Source: Kineococcus rhizosphaerae (GTDB taxonomy: Bacteria; Actinomycetota; Actinomycetes; Actinomycetales; Kineococcaceae). From it: 64,000 nucleotides of DNA. Both the position numbers and the translations under genes were made by a program. Shown here in pieces: positions 49,379-59,830 of this stretch. Each line of letters begins with the position of its first letter. Position 1 is the stretch's first letter. The notes below the pieces were generated by a model, which made no database searches, had not been told where the DNA came from, and saw only the letters and a list, made by a program, of their open reading frames with translations. The DNA lies in the NCBI RefSeq assembly GCF_003002055.1, contig NZ_PVZF01000002.1:496001-560000 (forward strand). Reading direction: 5' to 3'.

Positions 49379-50914
49379 GTGCCGATGACCGACGGCGAAC
49401 ACCTCACCCTCGCGGACCTCGCGCAGGTCCTCGGCACCCGTTTCCCCGGTGCGGCCCCCGCGGGGCCGGCGACCACCGTCCGCGGGGTCACCCTGGACTC
49501 CCGCCGGGTCGGGCCCGGGGACCTCTACGCCGCGCTGCCCGGGGCCAACGTGCACGGGGCCCGCTTCAGCGACCAGGCCGCCCGCGCGGGGGCCGTGGCG
49601 ATCCTCACCGACCCCGCCGGCCGCGAGACCGCGGACGCCACGGGTCTGCCCGTGCTCGTCGTCCCGGACCCGCGCGCCGTCCTCGGCGACCTCGCCGCCC
49701 GCGTCTTCGGCCGTCCCGGGGACGCGCTGACGACCTTCGGGGTCACGGGCACCAACGGCAAGACCACGACGGCCTACCTCGTGGAGTCCCTGCTGCGCTG
49801 GGCCGGCTGGACGACGGGCCTGCTCGGCACCGTCGAGACCCGCATCGCCGGCGAGCGCGTCAGCAGCGTCCGCACCACCCCCGAGGCACCCGACCTGCAC
49901 GCCCTGCTCGCCCGGATGGTCACCGCCGGGGTCCGCGGCTGCGCCCTCGAGGTCTCCTCGCACGCCCTGGCCCTGCACCGCGTCGACGGTCTCGTCCTCG
50001 ACGTCGCCGCGTTCACGAACCTGTCCCAGGACCACCTGGACTTCCACGGCTCGATGCAGGAGTACTTCGAGGCCAAGGCGCGGCTGTTCACCCCGGCCCA
50101 CTCCCGCCGCGGTGTCGTCTGGACCGGCGACGAGCGCGACGGGTGGGGGGCGCGGCTCGTCGAGCGCGCGAGCGTGCCCGTCGAGACCGTCGGCCCCGCG
50201 GGGGACTGGCGCGTCGGCGACGTCACGACCGAGCGCGCCCGCAGCACGTTCCGGCTCACCGGCCCCGACGGCGTCGAGCTGCGCCTGACCTGCCCGCTGC
50301 CGGGGGACTTCAACGTCGCCAACGCCGCGCTGGCCGCCGTCAGCGCGCTGCGCCTGGGGCTGGACCCCGAGACCGTGGAGCGGGGGACGGCCGCGGCCGA
50401 GGGCGTCCCGGGCCGCATGCAGCCCGTCGTCCACGACGGCGCCCCCCTCGTCGTGGTCGACTACGCGCACACCCCCGACGCCCTGGAGCGGGTGCTGACG
50501 ACGCTGCGCGGCATCACCCCGGGCCGCCTCGTCGCCGTCGTCGGCGCCGGCGGGGACCGCGACCGCGGCAAGCGCCCGCTCATGGGGGCCGCCGTCGCGG
50601 CGGGCGCCGACGTCGCCGTCGTCACCGACGACAACCCGCGCTCGGAGGACCCCGCGGCGATCCGCGCCGCCGTCCTCGACGGGACGCGCGGGGGCACCGC
50701 CGAGGTGCTGGAGGTCGCCGACCGCCGGGCGGCGGTCGAGGCGGCGCTGGAACGGTGCACGAGCGCGCAGGACACCGTCCTGCTGGCCGGCAAGGGGCAC
50801 GAGACGGGGCAGGAGACCGCCGGGGTGGTGGTTCCCTTCGACGACCGCGAGGTCGCCGCCGCCGCCCTCGGACGATGGGTCGCGGCGCACGCCGCGCGAG
50901 GAGGTACGCAGTGA
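49379..50914 (+). CDS. murE: UDP-N-acetylmuramoyl-tripeptide synthetase, meso-diaminopimelate type
   Basis: 511 residues. It adds the third amino acid to UDP-MurNAc-L-Ala-D-Glu with ATP. The ATP loop [10 protein letters not shown] is near residue 122, the carbamylated-Lys region with [15 protein letters not shown] near 220 and [14 protein letters not shown] near 360. [10 protein letters not shown] follows near 420. The DNPR motif indicates meso-diaminopimelate rather than lysine, so the wall should be A1-gamma or related type. It starts at GTG 49379 after a TAGCCT box. Its stop overlaps the murF start (GTGA). Confidence 0.95.
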   Translation: MPMTDGEHLTLADLAQVLGTRFPGAAPAGPATTVRGVTLDSRRVGPGDLYAALPGANVHGARFSDQAARAGAVAILTDPAGRETADATGLPVLVVPDPRAVLGDLAARVFGRPGDALTTFGVTGTNGKTTTAYLVESLLRWAGWTTGLLGTVETRIAGERVSSVRTTPEAPDLHALLARMVTAGVRGCALEVSSHALALHRVDGLVLDVAAFTNLSQDHLDFHGSMQEYFEAKARLFTPAHSRRGVVWTGDERDGWGARLVERASVPVETVGPAGDWRVGDVTTERARSTFRLTGPDGVELRLTCPLPGDFNVANAALAAVSALRLGLDPETVERGTAAAEGVPGRMQPVVHDGAPLVVVDYAHTPDALERVLTTLRGITPGRLVAVVGAGGDRDRGKRPLMGAAVAAGADVAVVTDDNPRSEDPAAIRAAVLDGTRGGTAEVLEVADRRAAVEAALERCTSAQDTVLLAGKGHETGQETAGVVVPFDDREVAAAALGRWVAAHAARGGTQ

Positions 50915-52332
50915 TCGCCCTGACGGCGGCGGAGGTGGCGGACCTGGCCGGTGGCCGGGTCCACGCCGGGCCCGCCACGGCCCGCGTGGAGGGCCCGGTC
51001 GTCATCGACTCCCGGGCCGCCTCCCCGGGTTCGCTGTTCGTCGCCCTGGCGGGCGAGCGCGTCGACGGTGCGGACTACGCCGCCGTCGCCGTGGGCGCCG
51101 GTGCGAGCGCCGTGCTGGCCGAGCGCGCGGTCGAGCTGCCCGACGGCGCCGCGCTCGTCCTCGTCGACGACGTCGTCGCCGCTCTCGGCCGGCTGGCCGC
51201 GGGCGTGCTGGACCGCTTGCGCAGGACCGGGTCCGGGCCCCTCGTCGTGGGGGTCACCGGCTCGCAGGGCAAGACGACGACCAAGGACCTGCTGGCCCAG
51301 GTGCTGCCCGGCCCGGTCGTCGCCCCGCAGGGCAGCTTCAACAACGAGATCGGCGCGCCCCTCACGGTCCTGCGCGCCGACGCCGCCACGCGCAGCCTCG
51401 TCGTGGAGATGGGGGCGCGCGGGATCGGCCACATCGCCGCGCTGTGCCGCACCGCCCGCCCCGACGTCGGCGTCGAGCTCGTCGTCGGCGCGGCCCACGC
51501 GGGGGAGTTCGGTTCCCTGGAGGCGACCGCGCAGGCCAAGGGCGAACTCGTCGAGGCCCTGCCCGCCGACGGCCTGGCCGTCCTGAACGCCGACGACGAG
51601 CGGGTCGCCGCCATGGCCTCGCGCACCCGCGCCCGCGTCCTGACCTTCGGGCGCAGCGCCCACGCCGACGTGCGCGCGGCCGACGTCGTCCTCGACGAGC
51701 AGGCCCGCGCCGGTTTCCGCCTGGAGTTCGCCGGGGCCGGCGCCGAGGTCCGGCTGCGGCTGCACGGCGAGCACCAGGTGACCAACGCCCTGGCCGCCGC
51801 CGCCGTCGCCCTCGGGACCGGCAGCCCCCTGACCGACGTGGCGCGGGCGCTGTCCGCCGCGCAGGTCGCCAGCCCCGGACGCATGCAGGTCGTCGAGCGC
51901 GCCGACGGCGTCACGGTCGTCCACGACGCCTACAACGCCAACCCCGACTCGATGCGCGCCGCGCTCAAGGCCCTCGTCGGGATGGCCTCCTCCGGCGGCC
52001 GGGAACGGCGCACCTGGGCCGTGCTGGGGGAGATGCTCGAGCTCGGGCCCGCCTCTCGCGACGAGCACGACGTCCTGGGCCGCACCGTCGTCCGCCTCGA
52101 CGTCGACCAGCTCCTCGTCGTCGGCCGGGGCGCCCGGCCGATCTACACCGGGGCCGTCATGGAGGGTTCGTGGGGCGAGGAGGCCGCGTTCGCCGACGAC
52201 GTCGACGCCGCCCTGGAGTTCCTGACCCCCCGGCTGCGCCCCGGGGACGTGGTCCTGGTGAAGTCGTCCAACGGCGCGGGCCTGGGACGGCTCGCCGAAA
52301 CCCTGATCAGTGCGGAGGCGTCACAGACGTGA
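50911..52332 (+). CDS. murF: UDP-N-acetylmuramoyl-tripeptide-D-alanyl-D-alanine ligase
   Basis: 473 residues. It adds D-Ala-D-Ala to complete the pentapeptide precursor. The ATP loop [14 protein letters not shown] is near residue 110, [11 protein letters not shown] near 138, [10 protein letters not shown] near 163, and the nucleotide-binding [15 protein letters not shown] near 337. The GTG start 50911 has a GAGGAGG site and overlaps murE by four bases. The stop in turn overlaps mraY by four bases, so three steps of precursor synthesis are coupled. Confidence 0.95.
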   Translation: MIALTAAEVADLAGGRVHAGPATARVEGPVVIDSRAASPGSLFVALAGERVDGADYAAVAVGAGASAVLAERAVELPDGAALVLVDDVVAALGRLAAGVLDRLRRTGSGPLVVGVTGSQGKTTTKDLLAQVLPGPVVAPQGSFNNEIGAPLTVLRADAATRSLVVEMGARGIGHIAALCRTARPDVGVELVVGAAHAGEFGSLEATAQAKGELVEALPADGLAVLNADDERVAAMASRTRARVLTFGRSAHADVRAADVVLDEQARAGFRLEFAGAGAEVRLRLHGEHQVTNALAAAAVALGTGSPLTDVARALSAAQVASPGRMQVVERADGVTVVHDAYNANPDSMRAALKALVGMASSGGRERRTWAVLGEMLELGPASRDEHDVLGRTVVRLDVDQLLVVGRGARPIYTGAVMEGSWGEEAAFADDVDAALEFLTPRLRPGDVVLVKSSNGAGLGRLAETLISAEASQT

Positions 52333-53420
52333 GGACCGTCCTCATCGCGGGAGCGTTCTCGCTCGTCGTCTCGCTCTTCGGGACACCGCTGTACATCCGC
52401 TGGCTCGTGCACCGCAAGTACGGGCAGTTCGTCCGCGACGACGGGCCCACGACGCACCACACCAAGCGCGGCACGCCCACCATGGGCGGGGTCGTCATCA
52501 TCCTCGCGTCGTTGCTCGCCTACGGCGCCGCGCACCTGTTCACCGGCTGGACGCCGTCCGCCTCGGGCCTGCTGGCGCTCGGCCTCATGACGGGGCTGGG
52601 GGTCGTCGGCTTCCTCGACGACTTCCTGAAGATCTCCAAGCAGCGCAGCCTCGGGCTGACCGCGCGGGCCAAGCTCATCGGCCAGGGCCTGGTCGGGATC
52701 GCCTTCGCCGTGCTGGCCCTGCAGTTCCCCTCCCAGGCCCGCGGGCACGCCACGCCCGCCTCGACGCACATCTCGATCCTGCGCGACACCCAGCTCGACC
52801 TCGCCTGGTTCGGCGCCCTCGGCGGCACCATCGCCTTCGTCGTGTGGGTGCTCGTCATCACCTCCGCGGTGAGCAACGGCGTCAACCTCACCGACGGCCT
52901 CGACGGCCTGGCCACCGGCGCGACGACCCTGGTCCTGGCCGCCTACGTCCTCATCTGCACCTTCCAGTCCAACCAGAGCTGCTGGACGCTGAAGGAGGTC
53001 GAGGCCCGCTGCTACGAGGTCCGCGACCCCCGCGACCTCGCCGTCGTGGCGGCGGCCGTCATGGGCGCCTGCTTCGGGTTCCTGTGGTGGAACGCCAGCC
53101 CGGCGAAGATCTTCATGGGCGACACCGGGTCCCTGGCCCTCGGCGGCGCGCTCGCGGGCCTGGCCATCCTGTCCCGCACCCAGATCCTGCTCGTCCTGCT
53201 CGGCGGCCTGTTCGTCATCATCACGCTGTCCGTGATCCTGCAGGTCGGCAGCTTCAAGCTCACGGGCAGGCGGATCTTCCGGATGGCACCCCTGCAGCAC
53301 CACTTCGAGCTCGCCGGCTGGGGCGAGGTCACCATCGTCATCCGGTTCTGGATCATCGCCGGGTTGTTCGTCTCCCTCGGCCTCGGGGTGTTCTACGCGC
53401 AGTGGGTGACCAGCCAGTGA
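52329..53420 (+). CDS. mraY: Phospho-N-acetylmuramoyl-pentapeptide transferase
   Basis: 363 residues with about ten membrane helices. It transfers the MurNAc-pentapeptide phosphate to undecaprenyl phosphate, making lipid I on the inner face. Catalytic motifs: GFLDDFLKI near residue 95 (Asp pair), [12 protein letters not shown] near 188 and [12 protein letters not shown] near 263. [10 protein letters not shown] lies near 316. An external loop near residues 215-232 holds two Cys (QSC and ARC). The GTG start 52329 overlaps murF. A 118-base gap separates it from murD. Confidence 0.96.
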   Translation: MRTVLIAGAFSLVVSLFGTPLYIRWLVHRKYGQFVRDDGPTTHHTKRGTPTMGGVVIILASLLAYGAAHLFTGWTPSASGLLALGLMTGLGVVGFLDDFLKISKQRSLGLTARAKLIGQGLVGIAFAVLALQFPSQARGHATPASTHISILRDTQLDLAWFGALGGTIAFVVWVLVITSAVSNGVNLTDGLDGLATGATTLVLAAYVLICTFQSNQSCWTLKEVEARCYEVRDPRDLAVVAAAVMGACFGFLWWNASPAKIFMGDTGSLALGGALAGLAILSRTQILLVLLGGLFVIITLSVILQVGSFKLTGRRIFRMAPLQHHFELAGWGEVTIVIRFWIIAGLFVSLGLGVFYAQWVTSQ

Positions 53421-53538
53421 GCGAGGAGCGGCGCGTCGACGCCTGGACGCAGGGAACACGCCGACGGAGTCGCTGCGTGGTCCCGGAGGAAGGCGTCGAC
53501 ACGGGCGCCGCGACCGAGCGAACGGAGGTGATCAGCCA

Positions 53539-55104
53539 GTGACGATCTTCGACTCCTGGCTCGGCAACCCGAACCCCCGCGCCGACGACACCGACCGCGT
53601 CCGCGAGCTGCGCCACCTCACCTCCCGCTGGAGCGGGTTGCGCACCCTCGTCACGGGCATCGGCCTGTCCGGCTTCGCCGCGGCCGACGCCCTGCTCGAG
53701 GTCGGCGCCGAGGTCGTCGTCGTCGACTCCGCGACGGGGGAGTCCCAGCGCGAGAAGGCCCAGCTGCTCGAGGTCCTCGGCGCGAGCGTCCACCTCGGCC
53801 CCGAGCACGTCACCGAGCCCCCCGCCCCCTGGGACGCCTTCGACCTCGTCGTCACCTCCCCCGGCTGGCACCCCGACGCCCCGCTGCTCGTGTCCGCGGC
53901 CCTGGCCGGGGTCCCCGTGTGGGGCGACGTCGAACTGGCCTGGCGGATGCGTCCGCAGACCGGGGCCGCGCCCTGGCTGACGCTGACCGGGACGAACGGC
54001 AAGACGACCGTCGTGGAGATGCTCGCCTCGATGCTGCGCGCCGCCGGGTTGCGCGCCACCAGCGCGGGCAACGTCGGCACCCCGCTCGTGGAGGCGCTGC
54101 GCCACCCGCACGCCTACGAGGTCCTCGCCGTGGAACTGTCCAGCTACCAGCTGCACTGGCTGTCCACGGACCTGGAGAACTCCCTGCGCCCGCGCGCGGC
54201 CGCGGTGCTGAACATCGCCCCCGACCACCTCGACTGGCACGGCTCACCCGAGGCGTACGCGCTGGCCAAGGGCAGGATCTACCGCAACACCGAGATCGCC
54301 TGCGTCTACAACGCCGCCGACCCCGTCACCGAGGACCTCGTCCGCGAGGCCGACGTGGTCGAGGGCGCCCGCGCCGTCGGGTTCACCCGCGCCGCACCGG
54401 GTCTGTCGATGCTCGGCCTGGTCGAGGACGTCCTGTGCGACCGGGCGTTCGTGGAGAACCGGCGCTCGCACGCCGCGGAGCTGTGCTCGCTGAAGGACCT
54501 GCGGCCCGAGGGGTCCACCGACCCCGTCCCCCCGCACACGGTCGAGAACGTCCTGGCCGCCGCGGCGCTGGCCCGTGCGCACGGCGTCCCGCCCGTCGCG
54601 GTCCGCAACGGCGTCGTGGGGTTCACCCCGGCCCCGCACCGCGTGGCGACGGTCGCCGACCCCGCGAGCACCGGGGGCGTGCGCTACGTCGACGACTCCA
54701 AGGCGACGAACGCCCACGCCGCGAACGCCTCGCTGGCCACGTTCGAGCACGTCGTGTGGATCGCCGGCGGCGACGCCAAGGGCGCCTCCTTCGACGACCT
54801 CGTGAGCACCCACGCCGGGCGGCTGCGCGCGGCCGTGCTCATCGGCCGCGACCGCGACCTCGTCGCGGACGCGCTGCGGCGACACGCACCCGAGGTCCCC
54901 GTGGTCGTGGTGGACCTCCCGCAGGATGGCACCGTGAGCGACCTCATGGACTCCGTCGTGGCGCGCGCCGCCGACCTCGCGCAGCCCGGGGACACCGTGC
55001 TGCTCGCGCCGGCCTGCGCGTCGTGGGACCAGTTCCGCTCGTACGGTCACCGCGGCGACGAGTTCGCCGCGGCCGTGACCCGACGGTTCGGCCGGGGGTC
55101 CTGA
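53539..55104 (+). CDS. murD: UDP-N-acetylmuramoyl-L-alanine-D-glutamate ligase
   Basis: 521 residues, slightly longer than E. coli MurD because of an N-terminal extension of about 30 residues and internal insertions. It adds D-Glu to UDP-MurNAc-L-Ala. The N-terminal fold GIGLSGFAAADAL is near residue 40, the ATP loop [14 protein letters not shown] near 150, SAGNVGTPL near 174 and ELSSYQLHW near 195. NIAPDHLDWHGSPEAYALAKG follows near 218, and DDSKATNAHA near 387. The GTG start has an unusually complete ribosome site (GGAGGTGATC) six bases upstream. ftsW follows after one base. Confidence 0.95.
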   Translation: MTIFDSWLGNPNPRADDTDRVRELRHLTSRWSGLRTLVTGIGLSGFAAADALLEVGAEVVVVDSATGESQREKAQLLEVLGASVHLGPEHVTEPPAPWDAFDLVVTSPGWHPDAPLLVSAALAGVPVWGDVELAWRMRPQTGAAPWLTLTGTNGKTTVVEMLASMLRAAGLRATSAGNVGTPLVEALRHPHAYEVLAVELSSYQLHWLSTDLENSLRPRAAAVLNIAPDHLDWHGSPEAYALAKGRIYRNTEIACVYNAADPVTEDLVREADVVEGARAVGFTRAAPGLSMLGLVEDVLCDRAFVENRRSHAAELCSLKDLRPEGSTDPVPPHTVENVLAAAALARAHGVPPVAVRNGVVGFTPAPHRVATVADPASTGGVRYVDDSKATNAHAANASLATFEHVVWIAGGDAKGASFDDLVSTHAGRLRAAVLIGRDRDLVADALRRHAPEVPVVVVDLPQDGTVSDLMDSVVARAADLAQPGDTVLLAPACASWDQFRSYGHRGDEFAAAVTRRFGRGS

Positions 55105-55105
55105 G

Positions 55106-56437
55106 GTGGCGGTCGAGAGCACGCGGGCCCGCCCCGTCAACTGGCGCCGCCCGGCGTGGCTGGACGCCGTGGGGGAGTGGTTCCGGGACCGCACGAAGCT
55201 CCTGGACTCCCCGCTGGCGACGCACCACGTCCTGCTCGGCGCGACGTCGGTGCTGGTGGTCATCGGGCTCGTCATGGTGCTGTCCAGCTCCAGCGTCGAG
55301 GCGCTGACCGAGTACGGCTCGCCCTACGCCATCTTCAAGAAGCAGGCGCTGTTCGCGGTGTTCGGCGCGCTCGTCCTGGCCGTGGCCAGCCGGGTCCCGG
55401 CCCGGACCTGGCAGCGGCTGGCCGTCCCGGCGCTGTTCGCCTCCGCCGCCTTCCAGCTGCTCGTCTTCGTCCCGCACGTGGGCAAGGTCGTCAACGGCAA
55501 CCGGAACTGGATCGTCGTCGGCCCGTTGTCCGCCCAGCCGTCCGAGGCGGCGAAGATCACCCTCGTGCTGGCCCTGGCGCTGGCGCTCACCCGTCGCCGC
55601 GAGGTGCTGCACGAGCCCGCGAAGCTCCTCGGGGCGCTCCTCGCCCCGGTCGGTCTGACGATCGGCGTGGTGCTGCTCACCAAGGACCTCGGCACCGCGC
55701 TCATCATGATGGCCGTCGTCGTCGTGATGCTCTGGGTCGCGGGGATCCCGGGCCGGTGGTTCCTGCTGGCCGGGGGTGGCGCGGCGTTCGTCGCCTTCCT
55801 GGCCGTCGTCACCAGCGACAACCGCATGGGCCGCGTCGAGGACTGGCTGTCCGGGACGAGCGACAGCGCCACCGCCATCCAGGGTCTGCAGTGGCAGCCG
55901 GTCCAGGGCAAGTACGCCCTGGCCTCCGGCGGGTGGTGGGGCCTGGGCCTCGGCGCCAGCCGGGAGAAGTGGTCGTGGTTGCCCGAGGCCCACAACGACT
56001 TCATCTTCGCGATCATCGGCGAGGAGCTCGGGCTGCCCGGGACGCTGACGATCCTCGTGCTGTTCGCCGTGGTGGCTCTGATGGTCATGCGCCTCGTGAA
56101 GCGCTCGGAGGACCTGTACACCAAGCTCGCGGTCTCCGGGATCGGTGCGTGGATCCTGGTCCAGGCGGTCGTGAACGTGGGCGTCGTCCTCAGCCTGTTC
56201 CCCGTCATCGGCGTGCCCCTCCCGCTCATCTCCGCGGGGGGTTCGGCCCTGGTGCTGACGCTGCTGGGGATCGGGATCCTGCTGTCCTTCGCGCGCGCCG
56301 AACCCGGTGCGCCCGAGGCGATCCGTGCGCGCGAGTCCGTCGTCGCGAGGTCCCTGGCGGTCCTGCCGCAGCGCCGCACCGCCCAGGGGAGCGCCCGGGG
56401 GGCCGCCCGCACCCGAACGACGAAGGGCCACCGGTGA
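55106..56437 (+). CDS. ftsW: Peptidoglycan glycosyltransferase FtsW (SEDS family)
   Basis: 443 residues with about ten membrane helices. It polymerises lipid II into glycan strands at the septum as partner of FtsI. SEDS landmarks: NGNRNWIVVGPLSAQPSE near residue 132, TKDLGTALI near 193, a long external loop near 245-300 with AHNDFIFAIIGEELG, and the late VIGVPLPLISAGGSA near 370. The C-terminal tail is basic and disordered. It starts at GTG 55106, two bases after the murD stop, and overlaps murG by four bases. Confidence 0.95.
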   Translation: MAVESTRARPVNWRRPAWLDAVGEWFRDRTKLLDSPLATHHVLLGATSVLVVIGLVMVLSSSSVEALTEYGSPYAIFKKQALFAVFGALVLAVASRVPARTWQRLAVPALFASAAFQLLVFVPHVGKVVNGNRNWIVVGPLSAQPSEAAKITLVLALALALTRRREVLHEPAKLLGALLAPVGLTIGVVLLTKDLGTALIMMAVVVVMLWVAGIPGRWFLLAGGGAAFVAFLAVVTSDNRMGRVEDWLSGTSDSATAIQGLQWQPVQGKYALASGGWWGLGLGASREKWSWLPEAHNDFIFAIIGEELGLPGTLTILVLFAVVALMVMRLVKRSEDLYTKLAVSGIGAWILVQAVVNVGVVLSLFPVIGVPLPLISAGGSALVLTLLGIGILLSFARAEPGAPEAIRARESVVARSLAVLPQRRTAQGSARGAARTRTTKGHR

Positions 56438-57522
56438 ACGTCCTGCTCGCCGGCGGTGGGTCCACGGGGCACGTCGCCCCGCTGCTGGCCACCGCCGACC
56501 GCCTGCGCCTGCGCGACCCGCGGGCCGGGATCCTCGTGCTCGGCACCGCCGAGGGACTGGAGTCCCGGCTCGTCCCGCAGCGCGGCTACGACCTCGCGGT
56601 CGTCCCGCGGGTCCCGCTGCCCCGCAAGCCGTCGGGTGACCTGCTGCGGCTGCCGGGCCGGCTGCGCGCCGCCGTCGCCGGCGCCGCGCGGGCCATCCGG
56701 GACGTGCGGGCTGACGTCGTCGTCGGGTACGGCGGGTACGTCGCCGTCCCGGCCTACCTCGCCGCACGCCGCGCCGGGGTGCCGATCGTGGTGCACGAGC
56801 AGAACGCGCTGCCCGGCATCGCGAACCGGCTCGGAGCGCGCTGGGCCGCCAGCACGGCCGTCACGTTCCCCGGGACGCCGCTGCCGCGCGCCGTGCACAC
56901 GGGCATGCCGCTGCGCTCGGAGGTGGTCGCCCTCGCGGCCGCCGCCGACCGGGACGCGCTGCGCCGCACCGCCCGCGCCGAGCTGGGCCTCGACCCCGAC
57001 ACGCCGACCCTGCTCGTGACGGGCGGGTCCCTGGGGGCCCAGCGCGTCAACGACGTCCTCGGCGCCTGCGCGGGCGACCTGCTGGCCGCGGGGTTCCAGG
57101 TCCTGCACGCCTGCGGGCGGGGCAAGTCCGTGCCGCTGGCCGCCGACGTCGACACCTCCCGCTACGTCGTGCGCGAGTACCTCGACGGCATGGACACCGC
57201 CTACGCCGCCGCCGACCTCGTCGTCGGTCGCAGCGGGGCCGGCACGGTGAGCGAGCTGACGGCCGTCGGCCTGCCCGGCGTCTACGTGCCGCTGCCCATC
57301 GGCAACGGCGAGCAGCGCCGCAACGCCGAGTCGGTCGTCGCCGCCGGCGGGGGAGTCCTCGTGGCCGACGCCGACCTCGACGTCGCCTTCGTCCGCTCCC
57401 GCGTCCTGCCGCTGCTGTCCGACCCCGCCGCCCTGGCGCGGGCGGCCACCGCCGCCGCCGGTTTCGGGGTCCACGACGGCGACGAGCGCCTCGCCGACCT
57501 CGTCGAGGCGGCGGCCCGGTGA
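56434..57522 (+). CDS. murG: UDP-N-acetylglucosamine-lipid I transferase
   Basis: 362 residues of the GT28 family. It adds GlcNAc to lipid I to give lipid II at the inner membrane face. The N-terminal loop reads LAGGGSTGHVAP near residue 5 (GGGTGGH in most relatives, so two positions are swapped or changed). VVGYGGYVAVPAYLAA is near 93, HEQNALPGIANR near 119 and VTGGSLGAQRVND near 195. The donor-binding GRSGAGTVSELTAVGLP region with PLPIGNGEQRRNA is near 268-290. It overlaps ftsW and murC by four bases each. Confidence 0.95.
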   Translation: MNVLLAGGGSTGHVAPLLATADRLRLRDPRAGILVLGTAEGLESRLVPQRGYDLAVVPRVPLPRKPSGDLLRLPGRLRAAVAGAARAIRDVRADVVVGYGGYVAVPAYLAARRAGVPIVVHEQNALPGIANRLGARWAASTAVTFPGTPLPRAVHTGMPLRSEVVALAAAADRDALRRTARAELGLDPDTPTLLVTGGSLGAQRVNDVLGACAGDLLAAGFQVLHACGRGKSVPLAADVDTSRYVVREYLDGMDTAYAAADLVVGRSGAGTVSELTAVGLPGVYVPLPIGNGEQRRNAESVVAAGGGVLVADADLDVAFVRSRVLPLLSDPAALARAATAAAGFGVHDGDERLADLVEAAAR

Positions 57523-58910
57523 GCGCCCTGGCCGACCTCGGACGCGTGCACCTCCTGGGGCTCGGGGGCGTCGGGGTGTCCGGCGTCGCCCGGCTGCTCG
57601 CCGCGCGCGGCGTCCCCGTCTCGGGGACCGACGCCGTCGACTCCCCGACGCTGCAGCGGCTCGCCGACCTCGGCATCCGCACGTTCGTCGGTCACGACGC
57701 CGCCAACCTCGCCGGCCTCGGCGCGGGGGACACCCTCGTCGTGAGCTCGGCGGTGCGGGCCACCAACCCCGAGCTCGTCGCCGCCCGCGAGCGCGGCCTG
57801 CGCGTGCTGCACCGCTCGCAGGCGCTCGCCGCCCTCATGGACGGCCGGCCGGGCGTCGCGGTCGCGGGCACCCACGGCAAGACGACGACGACCTCCATGC
57901 TCGCCGTCGCGCTCGTGGCCGCGGGCCTCGACCCGTCGTACGCGATCGGCGGGGAGCTGACCGGCGGGAGCGACGGCGGCGCGCGGGACGGGTCCGGCCC
58001 CTTCGTCGCCGAGGCCGACGAGTCCGACGGCTCCTTCCGCGAGTACGCCCCCGTCGTCGACGTGGTGACCAACGTCGAACCCGACCACCTCGACCACTAC
58101 GGCACGGCCGAGAACTACGCCGCCGCCTTCGAGGAGTTCCTGGGCCGGCTGCGGCCCGGAGGACTGCTGGTGGCCTGCGCCGACGACCCCGGGTCGGCCG
58201 CGCTGGCGGCCTCGGCGCGTGCGCGGGGGGTCCGCGTCCGCACGTACGGGACGTCCGCGGCGGCCGACGTCCGGCTGGGCGAGGTCCGGCTCGGCGTGAA
58301 CCCCAGCGCCGTCCTCACCGACGGCGACGTCTCCCGCGAGCTGCGCCTGGCCGTCCCCGGGGAGCACAACCTGCGCAACGCCGCGGCGGCCTACTGCGCC
58401 GCCGTGGAGCTGGGGGCCGACCCGGTCGCGGTGCTCGAGGGCCTGGCCCGCTTCGGCGGGGCCCGCCGCCGCTTCGAGCTCAAGGGCGAGGCCGCGGGCG
58501 TCCGGGTCGTCGACGACTACTCCCACCACCCCACGGAGGTCGAGGCGCTGCTGCGCGCCGCCCGTCCCGTCGCGGGGGAGGGCCGGGTCGTCGTGGTCTT
58601 CCAGCCGCACCTGGTGAGCCGCACGAGGACCTTCGCGGTGGAGTTCGGCCGGGCCCTGGGGCTGGCCGACGAGGTCGTCGTCCTCGACGTCTACGTGGCC
58701 CGCGAGGACCCCGACCCCGCCGTCACCGGGGCCCTGGTGGCCGACGCGGTCCCGTTGCCGCCCGGGCACGTCCGGTTCCTGCCCGAGTTCGACGCGGCCG
58801 CCGGGGTGTTGGCCGGGATCGTGCGGCCCGGTGACCTGCTGCTGACCGTGGGGGCCGGGGACGTCACGACCGTCGGCCCGCGGGTCCTCGACCTGCTGGC
58901 CGGGCGCTGA
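57519..58910 (+). CDS. murC: UDP-N-acetylmuramate-L-alanine ligase
   Basis: 463 residues. It adds the first amino acid to UDP-MurNAc. HLLGLGGVGVSGVARLL is near residue 10, the ATP loop VAGTHGKTTTTSML near 115, EADESDGSF near 167 and NVEPDHLDHYG near 187. VVDDYSHHPTEVEALL follows near 330. The start GTG overlaps the murG stop and the stop shares one base with the ftsQ ATG (TGATG). No ddl or ftsA gene follows, as in other actinobacteria. Confidence 0.95.
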   Translation: MSALADLGRVHLLGLGGVGVSGVARLLAARGVPVSGTDAVDSPTLQRLADLGIRTFVGHDAANLAGLGAGDTLVVSSAVRATNPELVAARERGLRVLHRSQALAALMDGRPGVAVAGTHGKTTTTSMLAVALVAAGLDPSYAIGGELTGGSDGGARDGSGPFVAEADESDGSFREYAPVVDVVTNVEPDHLDHYGTAENYAAAFEEFLGRLRPGGLLVACADDPGSAALAASARARGVRVRTYGTSAAADVRLGEVRLGVNPSAVLTDGDVSRELRLAVPGEHNLRNAAAAYCAAVELGADPVAVLEGLARFGGARRRFELKGEAAGVRVVDDYSHHPTEVEALLRAARPVAGEGRVVVVFQPHLVSRTRTFAVEFGRALGLADEVVVLDVYVAREDPDPAVTGALVADAVPLPPGHVRFLPEFDAAAGVLAGIVRPGDLLLTVGAGDVTTVGPRVLDLLAGR

Positions 58911-59830
58911 TGGCCCGCCCGACGCGGCCCCGGCAGCCCCCGGCACCGGTGACCCCGCCCGAGCCGAAGGTCACCGGCACGCCGCAGCGGCGCCGGGCCG
59001 TGCGCGCGGCCGGCGACCCCCTGCCCCGGCCGCAACGTCCCCAGGGCCCCCACCGCGCGCCGCGGGCCCGGCCCGCCACGACCCCGCGCCCGGCGGGACG
59101 TCCGCCGGTCGCCGACCTCGCCGGTGCCCGCCGCGCCCGGCGCTGGCGCCCGGGGCGACGCGCCGCGGCGGTGCTGGCCGCTCTCGCCGTGCTCGTCGCG
59201 GCGACCGGGTGGCTGCTGCTCGCCTCGCCCTGGCTGCGGGTCACCACGATCCGCACGAGCGGGCTGGAGCGCACGGACAGCGCTGCGGTGCAACGGGTCG
59301 TGGACCGCGAGGAGGGCGTCCCGTTGGCGCGGGTCGGCACCCGCTCGCTCGCGTCGCAGCTCGAGGCCCTGCCCCTGGTCGAGAGCGTCGACGTGAGCCG
59401 GTCCTGGCCCTCGACGCTCGTGGTGAGCGTGCACGAGCGGCAGGCCGTGGCGGCCGTCCCCTCCACGGCCGGGGGTGTCGACCTGGTCGACGGCCACGGC
59501 AACGTCCTCGTGCACGAGGACCGGGCCCCGTCGGGGGTCCCCACGCTGGACGTCGACGTGGCCAGCGCCGGTGCCGCCGCGCTGCAGGCCGCGATCGCCG
59601 TGAACGCCACGTTGTCGACGCAGGTGCGTGCCGAGGTGTCGTCCATCTCGGCGACGGGTCCCGACGCCGTGACGCTGCACCTGGCCGAGGGTCCGACCGT
59701 CGTGTGGGGCGACGACAGCCGCCCGGAGCGCAAGGCCGAGGTGCTCGTGCGGATGCTCGCGGACGCGCAGGTGGCGTCGGCGAAGTCCCTCGACGTCTCG
59801 GCGCCGGACGCCCCCGCCGTCACGCCCTGA
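58910..59830 (+). CDS. ftsQ: Cell division protein FtsQ/DivIB
   Basis: 306 residues. A long basic, Pro/Arg-rich cytoplasmic region (1-82) is followed by one membrane helix (about 85-105) and an external POTRA domain (LRVTTIRTSGLERTD near residue 107). The FtsQ beta domain follows, with VSRSWPSTLVVSVHERQAVA near 162-181. It scaffolds FtsL and FtsI at the septum. The N-terminal extension is longer than in E. coli but usual for this group. The ATG start overlaps the murC stop. Confidence 0.92.
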   Translation: MARPTRPRQPPAPVTPPEPKVTGTPQRRRAVRAAGDPLPRPQRPQGPHRAPRARPATTPRPAGRPPVADLAGARRARRWRPGRRAAAVLAALAVLVAATGWLLLASPWLRVTTIRTSGLERTDSAAVQRVVDREEGVPLARVGTRSLASQLEALPLVESVDVSRSWPSTLVVSVHERQAVAAVPSTAGGVDLVDGHGNVLVHEDRAPSGVPTLDVDVASAGAAALQAAIAVNATLSTQVRAEVSSISATGPDAVTLHLAEGPTVVWGDDSRPERKAEVLVRMLADAQVASAKSLDVSAPDAPAVTP

